A stretch of DNA of 64,000 nucleotides from JAWKWA01 sp041397765 (GCA_041397765.1 JAWKWA010000008.1:62001-126000); one strand, 5' to 3'; positions 18,254 through 27,649 are shown, counted from the stretch's first letter. Numbers and translations are program-made. Notes: generated from the sequence alone by a model not told the origin.

Positions 18254-19015
18254 CTACGCTGCGAGGTCGAAGACCTGGCCGGCATCGATCCAACGGACAC
18301 CCGGATGCTCCCGTGTGAGCCCGAGCAGCGTCTCGATGAACTCCCAGGACGCCTGGTCGTGGACCAGATGGTGTGTCAGCAGGCCGGTCGGCTCGTTGCG
18401 CTCGGCCGAACCCGCGCGACGCGCCTTGAGGTGCGTCACGAGATCGCCGAGCACCTTCGCTTCCCCGAGAAACCCCCTGTCCCTCCGCCACGCGGTGATA
18501 TCAGCATGAGTGTTCGCCCGTGTGAAGCCTTCGATCGGTAACGCGTGGTCGCGCGCTCCGAAACCCGAGACGCCGCGGAGCCCGGCACGGGCGAGGATCG
18601 GCAGGTGATTGTCGCCGATGCGGTTCCAGGGCGGCACGAAGACCGGGCGGAAGCGCGGCAGCGATCGGACGAGGGCAAGTCCCTCGGCGACCTCCGAGGC
18701 GATCTCGGCGCCATCACGCTCATCGCCGAACTCGGCAGCCTTCATGCCGGCCGCCCGGAGATTCCTGTGGCGGAAGCCGTGCTGCACGGGCGTCACCATG
18801 GCGGCGGGCGCGATGAAGGGCGCAAGCGAGGGCTTGAGGCCCGCCGGGATGACCGCGATCGTCAGCGGCACCGCGTGGCGCTCGGCAAGGTCGATCATCC
18901 GCGCGAGCGGGTCGGTCGGCTCGATGGCATCGTCGTCCCGCCACCATAGTGTCGCCGGCTCGCCCTCGGCGCCGTAGAGATCGAGCTCGGCGAGGAGATC
19001 CTCGAAGCTTGCCAT
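18254..19015 (-). CDS. Polysaccharide deacetylase-family protein
   Basis: 253 residues with features of the NodB/carbohydrate esterase 4 barrel. WWRDDDA near residue 25 replaces the classical TFDDG and supplies the acidic pair, HGFRHRN supplies the two metal-binding histidines, and later motifs are FVPPWNRIGDNHLPIL and a C-terminal GLLTHHLVHD. No signal peptide is visible, so it looks cytoplasmic, unlike most family members. It sits between glycosyltransferase and transporter genes, so it may deacetylate a lipid- or nucleotide-linked sugar during glycan assembly. Its start is two bases past the stop of the upstream glycosyltransferase. Confidence 0.85.
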   Translation of the reverse strand: MASFEDLLAELDLYGAEGEPATLWWRDDDAIEPTDPLARMIDLAERHAVPLTIAVIPAGLKPSLAPFIAPAAMVTPVQHGFRHRNLRAAGMKAAEFGDERDGAEIASEVAEGLALVRSLPRFRPVFVPPWNRIGDNHLPILARAGLRGVSGFGARDHALPIEGFTRANTHADITAWRRDRGFLGEAKVLGDLVTHLKARRAGSAERNEPTGLLTHHLVHDQASWEFIETLLGLTREHPGVRWIDAGQVFDLAA

Positions 19016-19017
19016 CG

Positions 19018-20175
19018 TCAGCCCCTCCGCCTTCTCGCCTCGAGCACCAGGCGCTCGGCAACCTCCACCGTCCGCGCCACGCCATCCATGTCGATCCGCG
19101 GCCCAACCGATTGGCGCCGGCCCCGCGCCGCCGTCCGCTCCGCCACCGCCGCGAGATTGGCCGCATCGAGCATCCGGTCCTCCAGCATGTCGACGAGCCC
19201 TCGCGCGGCGAACAGCCTTGCCCGGAATGTCTGCTCGCTCTCCGACCCCTCCGCGAACGGCACGACGAGCGCCGGACAGCCGGCCGCCATCAGGTCCATG
19301 AGCGTATTGTAGCCCGCCTGCGAGATCGACAGCGCCGCCCGCGACAGCAGCAGGCGGAAATCCCGCCGCGCGCGCTCGACGACGACCCCGGCCGACGCCT
19401 CGTCGCGCAAGGCCCGGAACGCCGCCTCCGGCAGCCCCGCACCGACGAGCAGCCGCCAGCGATGCCCCGACAGGCAGCCGGATCGGTGCGCCTCGAGTGC
19501 AGTCTTGAGCAGGCCCCCGCCGACCGCGCCGCCGCCGACCGAGACGATGACCTCGTCAGAGCCGTCGGCAGTGCTGGCCTGCGCGTCCGGCTTGTCGGCG
19601 TATGTGCGCCGGCTCCTCCGCGATGTAGCCCGTATGCACGATGAGATCGGCGATGCGCCCGGCCGCCGGAAAGGTCGCCGCAAATGGGACGACCGCGGCA
19701 TCGCCGTGCACCAGCACTTGATCGAAGCCCTGCCTCAGCGTGGCGATCGTCCATTCCGTTCGCGAGGGATCGCCCTTCTCCACCAGCACGTCGCGCACCG
19801 ACGCCGCGATCGCGGCCCGCGGCCTCGCCCGCTCGATGAGCGCGTCGATCTCGCCCTCGGCTTCCGCCGCCCAGCGGATGAGTGCTCGATGATCACGAGG
19901 TCGGGCGCGATGCGATCGTGGAGCGTGATGAGCGCCTGCCGCCGCCGGGCGAAGAGGAGTTCGTTGACCGGCTGGCCCTCGGCGTCGAGAAGCAGCTTGA
20001 ACGAGGAGTCGGCCGCCCGGATCGGCTCGAGCTGCACGAGCTCCGCCCCGCCGAGCCGGATGCCCGCGACCGGCGTACCCCCGGAGCGACCGTCACCGCA
20101 AAGCCGCTGCGAGCGAGCCCGCGCGCGATGGCGGCCGCCCGGCTCAAGTGACCGACGCCGAGCAGGTGCTTTCAC
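19018..20175 (-). pseudogene. MurG-like (GT28-type) glycosyltransferase, several frameshifts
   Basis: About 385 residues when phases are joined. The pieces are HLLGVGHLSRAAAIARGLARSGFAV (around 20100-20165), GAELVQLEPIRAADSSFKLLLDAEGQPVNELL, a central EGEIDALIERARPRAA...TIATLRQGFDQVLVHGD, and an intact C-terminal half (GSDEVIVSVGGGAVGG, LSISQAGYNTLMDLMAAG, LVVPFAEGSESEQT). The last part is the sugar-nucleotide-binding domain of MurG-like enzymes. Phase changes occur near 20165, 20090, 19880 and 19605. The likely start is a GTG at 20175 overlapping the preceding stop as GTGA. Four breaks in one gene with otherwise conserved protein sequence suggest poor consensus rather than old decay. Confidence 0.75.
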
Positions 20176-21363
20176 CTGTCGATGAAGATGGTCGCCGGTG
20201 GCCTCGGCGGCCGCCGTGTCGGCGCAATGCCGTGCTCCGCCACCACAGCCTCGATGAGCCGGCAGAAGCGGGCCCCCTCGCTCCCGAGGTCATGGCGCTC
20301 CAGCGCGAGCCGTGCGCCGGTCGCTCCCATGGTTTGGCGCCGATCCGGATCCTCCAGCAATGCCTCGATCGACCTCGCGAAGTCGGCCGCATCGCCATAG
20401 TCGGCGAGCAGCCCGCCCGCCCCGTGTTCGACGACGTCCGGCACACCCTGGCCCCGCGCGCCGACCACGGCGAGCCCCGCCGCCGCCGCCTCGATGAACA
20501 CCATGCCGATCGCCTCGTCGATGGCCGGCCACACCAGGGTCGGCGCCCGCGTAGATCTGCGCGAGCGCCTCGCCCGTCATCTCGCCGAGAAAGGCGATCC
20601 GATCGCCGAGGCCGGCGAAGGCCGCCCGGACCGCGCCCTCCTCCGGCCCGCCGCCGACGATGACGAGCCCCCAGTCGCCGCGGGTGAGCCGCGATAGCGC
20701 GTCCGCCAGCAGCCGGTAGGAGGCGAGCTTGGCGCCTGCCCGCATCATGCCGACCGCGACGAGGATCGGGTTCTCGCCGAGGCCGGTGCGCGCGCCGAGC
20801 CTGCGCCGCGCCTCCCTTCGCCCCTTGGCTGCCGCCCGGTAGAAGCCGGTGTCGATGAACAGGCGGATCTGCCGGTAGCGATCGGCGCCGCGCAGATGGG
20901 GCAGCACCGCCGGTCCTTGCCGTTGAGCCCGAGCACCATGTCGGCCGCCCCGAGTGCCTGATGCTCGCCAGATGGCCAGCCGCCACGGCCCCGTCGCCTG
21001 CCGTTCGAGACCGAGGCACCGGCGACCACATAGGGAATGCCGAGCGCTGCCGCCACCCCGCGGGCCGATGTGGTCAGGCGCCTTGTGATAGAGATGGTAG
21101 GTGAGCCAGAGATGCGGTCGCTCGGCCTTCGGCCTTGCAGCGAGGCGTCGGGTCAGACGATCGGCGAGGCGCTGGCCGAGCGTGGCGATGCGCTGTTGGC
21201 GCCCGTCGTCGCCCGCCTTGTCGTAGCTGCGGAACGGCGTTGCGAGCGCCACCTCGTGGCCACCGGCGATGAGCGCCCGCATCAGCATGCGTCCGATCAG
21301 CCGGTCGCCCGAGGGCTTGCCGCGCTCAGGCGCGTTCAGCGGCGCATGAAACGCAATCCGCAT
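20172..21363 (-). pseudogene. GT4-family glycosyltransferase, several frameshifts
   Basis: The start MRIAFHAPLNAPERGKPSGDR is at 21363. Recognisable parts follow in different phases: LMRALIAGGHEVALATPF, HLWLTYHLYHKAPDHIG, AAALGIPYVVAGAS, ADMVLGLNGKDR, FIDTGFYRAAAKG, PILVAVGMMRAGAKLASYRLLADAL, LVIVGGGPEEGAVRAAF, and the nucleotide-sugar-binding end IDEAIGMVFIEAAAAGLAVVGA with E...E spacing. Together they make a GT-B retaining enzyme of about 395 residues. Phase changes occur near 21060, between 20990 and 20880, and near 20540. The first codons overlap the end of the upstream GT4 gene. Confidence 0.75.
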
Positions 21364-22684
21364 TCGTTTCACCCGTCGCTGCCGCCGCACCGCTCCTCGA
21401 AGTCTCTACGCCCTCGCCAGCGCTCGCGCCGCCATCCTCGCCCGGTGCTGCAAGCCCGAACCGCTTCGCCAGCAGCGCGAGGCCGGCCTCGAAGGTGAAC
21501 CGCTCCCTGACACGGGCGGCGCCCGCCGCGCCGAGCCTCGCCCTCAGCGCGCGATCGCCGATCAGCCGGGCGAGCGCGGAAGCGAGCGCGTCTGGATCGT
21601 CCGGCGGCACGATGAGGCCCGTCACATCGTCCTCGATCAGCTCGGGGATCGCCGAAACGCGTGTCGAGACCGCGGCGAGCCCCTGGCTCTGCGCCTCCAT
21701 CAGCACGTTCGGCAGCCCGTCCCGGTCGCCGTCGGCGGCGATGCGGCTGGCGAGCGCGAAGATGTCCGCCTGGCGATACTGAGCGAGCACCTCGTCCTGC
21801 GCCATGGCCCCGAGAAAGCGCACCCTGTCGGCGATCCCGCGCGAGGTCGCGAGCGCCTTCAGGGCTTCCGCTTCCGCGCCCGCTCCGACATGGGTGAAGG
21901 TCCATGGCGGCTCGGCCGGCAGCCGGGCCAGCGCCTCGATCAGCACCGGATAGCCCTTCTTCGCCACCGCCCGGCCGACCGAGAGGATGCGCACCGCGCC
22001 GTCCCTCCGCTCGCTAGCCGCCGGACCTTTCGGGGGCGGGGGAAATCGCGCCAGATCGAGACCGTGATAGACCAGCGAGACCTTGCCACCCTGCGCGCCT
22101 CCGACCCGCCGCAGCACCTCTGCATTGGCGGCCGTGCAGGTCACCAGCCAGTCGAGATCGGCGAGCTTCTCCGCCTTCTCCCAGTCCGGCGTCGTGTAGA
22201 TGTCCTTGGCATGCGCCGAGCAACTCCACGGCGGCCGCCGCATCACCGCCGCGTAGCGCCCGACGGACGCCGGCGTATGCAGGAAGTGGACGTGGATGCG
22301 TCCGATGTCGCCCGGCATCTCCGCGGCCAGCACCGCCGCCTGACCGAGCCGGCGGATGCGGTTGCGCGTCGGATCGCGCCGCAGGTCGGCGAGAAAGAGC
22401 CAGAGCGCCCGCCAGAAGCCGGGCATCGCCAGCGCCCGCCCGAGCCCGGCAAGGACGCGGAGCGGTTCCTCGTGGAGATATTCCGGCAGATAGCTCACCG
22501 GCGCGCGGATCTCGCGGTGCACAGGGTGCACTTTGCCGTCGTGCGGGCGGCGCATCGAATAGAGGAGGACCGGCAGGCCGAGCCGCTCCAGACCGAGGAT
22601 CTCCTGGGCGATGAATGTCTCCGACAGCCGCGGATAGCCCTTCAGCAGGATCGCCACGCGGCGTGCGTCCGCCGGCTCAGTCAT
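21326..22684 (-). CDS. GT4-family glycosyltransferase
   Basis: 452 residues and intact. It begins MTEPADARRVAILLKGYPRLSETFIAQEI, a beginning typical of GT4 enzymes of the WcaK/AmsK-like exopolysaccharide type. The middle has IHVHFLHTPASVGRYAA and SAHAKDIYTT. The C-terminal domain holds ILSVGRAVAKKGYPVLIEAL, a donor-site loop and GLPNVLMEAQSQGLAAVSTRVSAIPELI with the expected E residues. It should transfer a sugar from a nucleotide donor to a lipid-linked or surface glycan in the cytoplasm. The ATG at 22684 overlaps the upstream stop; an ATG at 22714 is the alternative. Confidence 0.88.
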   Translation of the reverse strand: MTEPADARRVAILLKGYPRLSETFIAQEILGLERLGLPVLLYSMRRPHDGKVHPVHREIRAPVSYLPEYLHEEPLRVLAGLGRALAMPGFWRALWLFLADLRRDPTRNRIRRLGQAAVLAAEMPGDIGRIHVHFLHTPASVGRYAAVMRRPPWSCSAHAKDIYTTPDWEKAEKLADLDWLVTCTAANAEVLRRVGGAQGGKVSLVYHGLDLARFPPPPKGPAASERRDGAVRILSVGRAVAKKGYPVLIEALARLPAEPPWTFTHVGAGAEAEALKALATSRGIADRVRFLGAMAQDEVLAQYRQADIFALASRIAADGDRDGLPNVLMEAQSQGLAAVSTRVSAIPELIEDDVTGLIVPPDDPDALASALARLIGDRALRARLGAAGAARVRERFTFEAGLALLAKRFGLAAPGEDGGASAGEGVETSRSGAAAATGETNADCVSCAAERA

Positions 22685-23917
22685 TGCCGCCGACGATGCG
22701 CAACGTGCGGCCACCGAGCGCCCGGTCGAGCCAGCCGTCGACCAGACCGTTGATGACGTCGAAGCCGTCGAGCAGTCCGGCGATCCGGGCCTTGGAGGGC
22801 GGCGGCGCCCCCGCGAGACCGCGAATGGCCCCGGCCATCACCTGCGGATCCGAGCGGCCATCGTCCACCAGCATTCTGACGAGACCGAGCTCCTCCATTC
22901 GCGAGGCGCGGATGAACTGCTCGAGCCGCGGCACGGTCCTCGGCACGATCAGCGACGGCTTGTCGTGGGTCAGGATCTCGCAGAAGGTATTGTAGCCGCC
23001 CATGCCCACCACCCCGACCGAGCCGCGCATCAGTTGCGCCAGATCGTTGACGAAGGTGGTGATGGTGACGCGGCCCTCGCCGAGCGCCGCCGCGCGGCTG
23101 CGGAAGCGTTGCTGGTCGTCGTTCGCCATGAACGGCCCGAGCACGATCTCGGCGCGGTAGGGGATGCCGGCGTCGGCCTCATAGGCCCTCATCACCCATT
23201 CGATGAGCTCGGCGCCGTCCCCGCCTCCCCCCGTCGTGACGAGCACATAGGGCGACAGCTCGGCCTTGGCCGCTCAGGCCGGCCTCGACGTCGTCGGCGC
23301 CGCTGCGTCGCGAATGGCGCCGGTATAGGTCATCTTGTTGGTGACGCTGCGCGGCATCTCGATGCCCAGCAGCGGATCCGTATATCGCCTCGCAGCCATA
23401 GACGAGGATGTCGTCATAGAGGTCGACGAGTGCCGGCACCGCGTCCTTGCGGTCCCATTCGCTCTTCAGGATGTCGGGACCGTCCATGATGTCCCTGAGA
23501 CCGAGCACCAGCCGGGTGCCCCGGGATTTCAGCATCCTGAGCGTCGATTCCCACCTCGCCCCTGAGCCCGAGCGGCTCCTTGTCGACGAGGAATACGTCC
23601 GGCCGGAATGTCTCGGCCGCGCAGCGGATGATGCTCTGCCGAAGCTCGATCGCATCCTCGATCGAGACGTCGAGGCCGCGCGCCGTGTAGCTGCCGTTCT
23701 TCAGCTTGACGACACCGGGGAAGCGCACGAAGTCGACCCGCGGCCGGAACGGATAGCTGCCGATGATCGGCAGGCCCGACAGGATCAGCACCGAGATGTC
23801 CGGGCGGTGATCGACGAGCGAATGCGCGATCGCCCGGCATCGGGACAGATGCCCGAGGCCGAAGGAATCGTGGCTGTAGATCAGCACGCGCGCATTGCGC
23901 TCGAATCGCTCGTACAC
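22677..23917 (-). pseudogene. MurG-like glycosyltransferase (second), frameshifted
   Basis: About 413 residues when joined. The intact N-terminal part starts at 23917 (MYERFERNARVLIYSHDSFG, then LGHLSRCRAIAHSL, then DISVLILSGLPIIG) and is typical of a GT28-like family that begins with a histidine-containing glycine loop. The middle (RLVLGLRDIMDGPDILKSEW, DLYDDILVYGCEAIYG) is in a second phase. The C-terminal domain (VLVTTGGGGDGAELIEWVM, MGGYNTFCEILTHDKPSLIVPR) is in a third. Phase changes fall near 23560, 23380 and 23270. It is the first gene of the leftward train and a paralogue of the broken gene at 19018-20175. Confidence 0.77.
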
Positions 23918-24333
23918 GATGCACCTCCCCGTAGGCGGGCCGCGAGGCCCTCACGCGACATTGCCCTTTATCAGCCCTTCGGACCAGACAATGACTTGCC
24001 GAAGTGCCCCCTCGCAAGGAGCTCCCTCCATGACGCTGCGAGCGGACATCGCAGGCGGGGCGTCCCCCCGCCGGGCTGGTACCGCCGTCGGTGCCACCAT
24101 CGCCGGTCGGTCGACCTCTAATTGGGCAAAGCTTCCCGAGTAAGACAGCCCCCGAAGGGTCAACAAAGCGTGAAAGAGCGTCGGGAAATGGACACTTTTT
24201 CATCCCCGCTTTGAAGAGTTGATCGCTTGTGAGGTACTTGTGAGGTGTCGGCGATGGGGAGACGGCTCCTCAACGCGGATATGGCCTGGGATGTTCCCAT
24301 CTTCCTCGCCGAGCTCTGTCGAAGCTGTAGCAC
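23918..24333. other. Promoter-side region of the glycan/transporter train
   Basis: A 416-bp gap between pyrF and the first glycosyltransferase of the train, both leftward. It is less GC-rich than its surroundings between about 24140 and 24240 and should contain the promoter of the train. An 11-bp tandem repeat at 24226-24247 is listed separately. No coding potential recognised. Confidence 0.45.
24226..24247. promoter_or_regulatory. 11-bp direct repeat, candidate response-regulator site
   Basis: CTTGTGAGGTA is followed at once by CTTGTGAGGTG, giving two CTTGTGA half-sites with an 11-bp period. This is the spacing used by PhoB/OmpR-class regulators on Pho-box-like sites, although the sequence is not a Pho box. 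It lies about 310 bp upstream of the first gene of the leftward glycan train. Confidence 0.3.
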
Positions 24334-25061
24334 CTATCGACGTTGCCGCGCCTTAAGTCCCGCTGCGATGTCCGCTGCGATCGCATCGGCCGCCGCCGCC
24401 GGGTCCCCGGCTTCGCTGATCGGCCGGCCGACCACCAGATAGTCGGCGCCCGCCCGGATGGCCTCTGCCGGCGTCATGACGCGGGACTGGTCCTGGCGGG
24501 CACTGCCGGCCGGCCGGATACCGGGGGTGACGATGAGGAAATCCGGCCGGGCCCCGGTGCGGATCGCACTCGCCTCCTCGGCCGAGGCGATCGCCATCCT
24601 GGTCCCGCCTCCTCGGCGAGCCGCGCCCTGTGGACGGCGAGCTCTTCGCGGCGAGCGGGCGATGCCCTGCTCGGCGAGGTCGCCAGCTCGATCGAGGTCA
24701 TCCTGAAGTCACGGCCAGCAGCTTCAGCCCGCTCTCCCGTCCCCGCACCGCCGCGGCGAGGTCTTCCTGTCGAGGCCGTGCACCGTCAGGAAGCCGACGC
24801 CGGTACGCGCCGCATTGGCGACCGCCTTCTCGACCGTGTTGGGAATGTCGAGCAGCTTCATGTCGAGAAAGACCGGCTGGCCGGCTGCGGCGAAGGTCGC
24901 GCGCCAGCTCCAGGCCGCCGCCGAGTGCCCTGGCTTCGAGGCCGATCTTGATGACCCCGACATGGCCCGCCACCCTGTCGACGAGCGCGCGGGCGGCGAC
25001 CGGATCGGGCAGGTCGATGGCGGCGATCGGCCGATCGCGTGGTGATAGGGGGCGTTTTCAT
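24334..25061 (-). pseudogene. pyrF: Orotidine 5'-phosphate decarboxylase, multiple frameshifts
   Basis: The last enzyme of UMP synthesis, converting OMP to UMP. Clear family segments appear in different phases along 730 bp: VGVIKIGLEARALGGGLELAR, FLDMKLLDIPNTVEKAV (the catalytic Asp-Lys-Asp region), GVGFLTVHG, LKLLAVT, and an intact C-terminus PDFLIVTPGIRPAGSA, QDQSRVMTPAEAIRAGADYL, VVGRPI. At least four phase changes are needed, between 24600 and 25050. The gene is normally required for growth without uracil, so true loss is unlikely and sequence error is the simpler explanation. The start is taken at the ATG at 25061. Confidence 0.82.
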
Positions 25062-25147
25062 GCGGCTTCGCTCCGGTTCGTGCTCGGGGTGCTCCGCCCG
25101 GGCCGGATGCCTCTGGCGACCGGCTCATCGCCAGCGGCCGCCCGCGA

Positions 25148-25917
25148 TCAGGCACGGACCACGTCCGAGGCCAGCACATAGCCGATGTTGCGGACGGTCT
25201 TGATCAGGCCCGGTTGGTTTTCCCCACCTTCGATCTTGCGCCTGAGGCGTGCCACCTGCGTGTCGATCGAGCGATCGAGCGGCGACCAGTCGCGGCCCTT
25301 CAGGCGGTCCATGATCTTTCGTCGCGCGACATCACCCACGGCGCGGATTGCGCGCAGCATCTCGAGCAGGTTAGACTCGGCGGTCGTCAGCTCGCAGTTC
25401 TGGCCGTCCGGCGCCGTCAGCTCCCTCCGGCCGAGGTCGAGCGTGAAGCCGGAGAACAGGAACCGCTCGGTGGGGCCCGGAGCATCGATGGCGACGGGCG
25501 GCGGCGGCGCTGCCGGGGCGCTCGTCCGATCGGCGGCCGGGTTCGGTGCGGTGCGGCGCAAGACGGCTGGTTGCGCGGCCTCGCGCGGTCGGAAGGGCGC
25601 TGGTGACCGCCGGTCGGCATCGACGCAGGCCGAGGCTGCCGGCTGCCGGTCGATGGGATCGTGCTGCCGGTGACGATGATGATCGGCGTTCCCGAATGCA
25701 GCCGCACCATCGCAGGCGAGCTGAGCCCGTCCTCGCGCTCGAGCGTGAGATCGAGCGTGATCAGCCGGATTGCACCTCCGGCCAGCGCCTGTCGCATCTC
25801 GGTCCCGTTCGCCGCTTCCGCCACCTCGAAGCCTTCCTGCTCGAGCAGCCGCCTCAGGAGCTTGCGGATTTTCGGGTCGTCGTCGACGACGAGGATCCTG
25901 GCCCGTTCCTCTGTCAT
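25148..25917 (-). pseudogene. OmpR/PhoB-family response regulator, frameshifted
   Basis: The receiver domain starts at 25917: ARILVVDDDPKIRKLLRRLLEQ with the acidic pocket, LITLDLTLEREDGL with the phosphoacceptor Asp, and IIIVTGST with the conserved Thr. The phase changes near 25690-25530, and the C-terminal winged-helix domain follows in another phase: FTLDLGRRELTAPDG, LTTAESNLLEML, DRSIDTQVARLRRKIE, IKTVRNIGYVL. The domain order is that of OmpR/PhoB transcription factors acting with a histidine kinase. No kinase gene is adjacent. It is divergent from the Crp/Fnr gene, and a run of 10-bp direct repeats lies between them. Confidence 0.8.
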
Positions 25918-25999
25918 GGCTCCTGCTTGCTGGACGGGATGCGGTGGGCTGCTGCCGGCCGGCTTCTGGCCGATCGCGGCCGTGGCCCGCGCAACGATA

Positions 26000-26029
26000 T
26001 GACACATTCCGTCACACGGCGTCACGCGA
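26000..26029. promoter_or_regulatory. Three 10-bp direct repeats between divergent regulators
   Basis: TGACACATTC, CGTCACACGG and CGTCACGCGA follow one another, each with a GxCAC core at the same position. Tandem 10-bp half-sites are how OmpR-class regulators bind. The site is 83 bp upstream of the response-regulator start and 98 bp upstream of the Crp/Fnr start, so autoregulation is plausible but inferred. Confidence 0.35.
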
Positions 26030-26127
26030 TGTCGGCGACCCGGCAAAGCGCCGTGACGGTTCGATGGTCTTATCCCCCTCAAGTCGATATGCGGGCGCCG
26101 AGCACAGCGCCGACCAGGGGGTGGATC

Positions 26128-26856
26128 ATGCTGGCGACAGCCGTCGAAACGCTGGGCAGGTCGGTCAGGATCGAAGGCGGCGAGGACGAGCGGCGGCGCG
26201 AGCCGGCCGGGCGTGCGCCCTCCAGCCTCGAGGACCGGCTCAATCGCGCGCCCGTCCGTCATCTCGAGACGCATGAGCATCTGTTCTGCGAGGGCGATGC
26301 GCGGACCCATGTCTACAAGGTCGAGACCGGCGCCCTCGTGCTCTATCGCGTTCTCGCCAACGGCCGCCGGCAGGTGATCGACTTCGCCTTTCCGGGCGAT
26401 CTGGTCGGTCTCGGCTCGACCGGCGAGCATCCCTTCGCCGCCGAGGCCAGCCGCGACAGCATGGTGCGCTGCCTCTCGGCCAATGTCATCGACCAGGCCG
26501 CGAGCGAGGATGGCGAGTTCGCCCTGCGGCTCTACGAGGCCCTCTCGCACGAGCTTCAGACCACGCGCGATCTGCTCGTCACGGTCGGCCGCCTCGCCGC
26601 CGCCGAGCGGGTCGCGACCTTCCTGCTGACGCTGTCGCGCCGCAGCCGCCGCGCCGGCAAGGACGGCACCGTGATCACACTGCCGATGACCCGGGCCGAC
26701 ATCGCCGACCTGCTCGGCCTCACCACCGAGACCGTGAGCCGCACGCTCACCAAGCTGAGCATGGCCAAGATCATCAGCCGCGATCAGCGCGGCTCGCTGC
26801 GTGTGCTCGATCTGGGGCGGCTCGAGGCCGTCGCGGTCGGCGAGGAGACCGTGTGA
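26128..26856 (+). CDS. Crp/Fnr-family transcriptional regulator (FixK-like)
   Basis: 242 residues. A cyclic-nucleotide-binding-type beta barrel occupies about 45-150 (LFCEGDARTHVYKVETGALVLYR, FAFPGDLVGL). A long dimerisation helix and a C-terminal helix-turn-helix follow, with ADIADLLGLTTETVSRTLTKL; the ETVSR recognition helix is that of the FNR/FixK subgroup, which reads TTGAT-type boxes. The N-terminus lacks the cysteine cluster that binds the oxygen-sensing 4Fe-4S centre in FNR, so a FixK-like role downstream of another sensor is more likely. The ATG at 26128 follows AGGGGG. The next gene starts 103 bp later on the same strand. Confidence 0.87.
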   Translation: MLATAVETLGRSVRIEGGEDERRREPAGRAPSSLEDRLNRAPVRHLETHEHLFCEGDARTHVYKVETGALVLYRVLANGRRQVIDFAFPGDLVGLGSTGEHPFAAEASRDSMVRCLSANVIDQAASEDGEFALRLYEALSHELQTTRDLLVTVGRLAAAERVATFLLTLSRRSRRAGKDGTVITLPMTRADIADLLGLTTETVSRTLTKLSMAKIISRDQRGSLRVLDLGRLEAVAVGEETV

Positions 26857-26959
26857 AAGGGATGCTCCGCGCGGGGTCGGCCAGGCCGGCAGCGCGGGTT
26901 CTGCCGGCGGCCTGGAGCCGAGACGACGAAGGCATCCGCATCGCAAGCTGGAGAGGCGC

Positions 26960-27649
26960 ATGGCCACCGTTCTGGAGATCGCGCGCTCGATGGGGGGCCC
27001 CGGGACCGCCGGTGAGGTCGGCGGAGCGGATGCCTTCCGCCGGGCTCGCGGGGGTGATGGGAGTGACGTTCCCATGCCGATCGGACCGGCGAATTCGACC
27101 ATGACCCGTGCGGGCGGCGGGACCACACCCGGCAGCGGACGCGAGGAAGCCACGCGCCAGCGCTTCTGGCTGTCCTCGGGGACCTTCCACGAGGCCGGGC
27201 GCCTCAGCGGCGCGATCGGCGGCCTCACCGCCACGGGCTTCGGGCGCGAGCGCATCGCCGTGGTCGGGCAGCGGCCCGCGCTCGACCGTTTCGAGGCCGA
27301 GCGGCGCGCCCTGCTTCCGGCAGGTCCCCAAGGCGAGGCCGATCCGGATTTCTTCGCCCTCCTCGGTGATCTCGTCGTCGCCGGTCTCGGCGGCGCCTCC
27401 GAAGCGCTCTATGGGACGCGCGGCCCGCTCGTCCAGTCCCTGTTTCCGGCCCCGCCCGGCCCGCGTCACGCCGAGGCCGGCCAGCGCTGGCTGGGCTCGG
27501 ATTTCGCCACGCATTGGCAGGCGCGACTGGCGACGGGAGCCGTCATCCTGGTTGCAAGCGCCCTCGACCTGATCGGCCAGCGCCTCGCCACCCGTGTCCT
27601 GCTCGCCCATTGCCTGGACGACATCGAGACTCACGATTTCGTGCTCTGA
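26960..27649 (+). CDS. Hypothetical protein, 229 aa, possibly stress-related
   Basis: Family not firmly recognised. Residues 1-60 are low-complexity Gly/Ala. A folded region follows with FWLSSGTFHEAGRLSGAIGGL and FGRERIAVVGQ, which recall the small flavodoxin-like repeat of YflT/general-stress-type proteins, where an element that takes up change is followed by an HxxDI-like strand. The C-terminal part (LATGAVILVASALD; TRVLLAHCLDDIETHDF) could be the second half of the same fold. No signal peptide. GGAGAGG precedes the ATG at 26960. Position after the Crp/Fnr gene suggests shared control. Confidence 0.55.
   Translation: MATVLEIARSMGGPGTAGEVGGADAFRRARGGDGSDVPMPIGPANSTMTRAGGGTTPGSGREEATRQRFWLSSGTFHEAGRLSGAIGGLTATGFGRERIAVVGQRPALDRFEAERRALLPAGPQGEADPDFFALLGDLVVAGLGGASEALYGTRGPLVQSLFPAPPGPRHAEAGQRWLGSDFATHWQARLATGAVILVASALDLIGQRLATRVLLAHCLDDIETHDFVL

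Noticed and set aside
23951..24166. Small reverse ORF in the gap before the glycan train
   Set aside because: 71 residues of mixed composition with no ribosome site and no domain. It lies in the likely promoter region.
26801..26959. Upstream extension of the 229-aa hypothetical protein
   Set aside because: It overlaps the end of the Crp/Fnr gene and is Arg-rich. A strong GGAGAGG supports the start at 26960.
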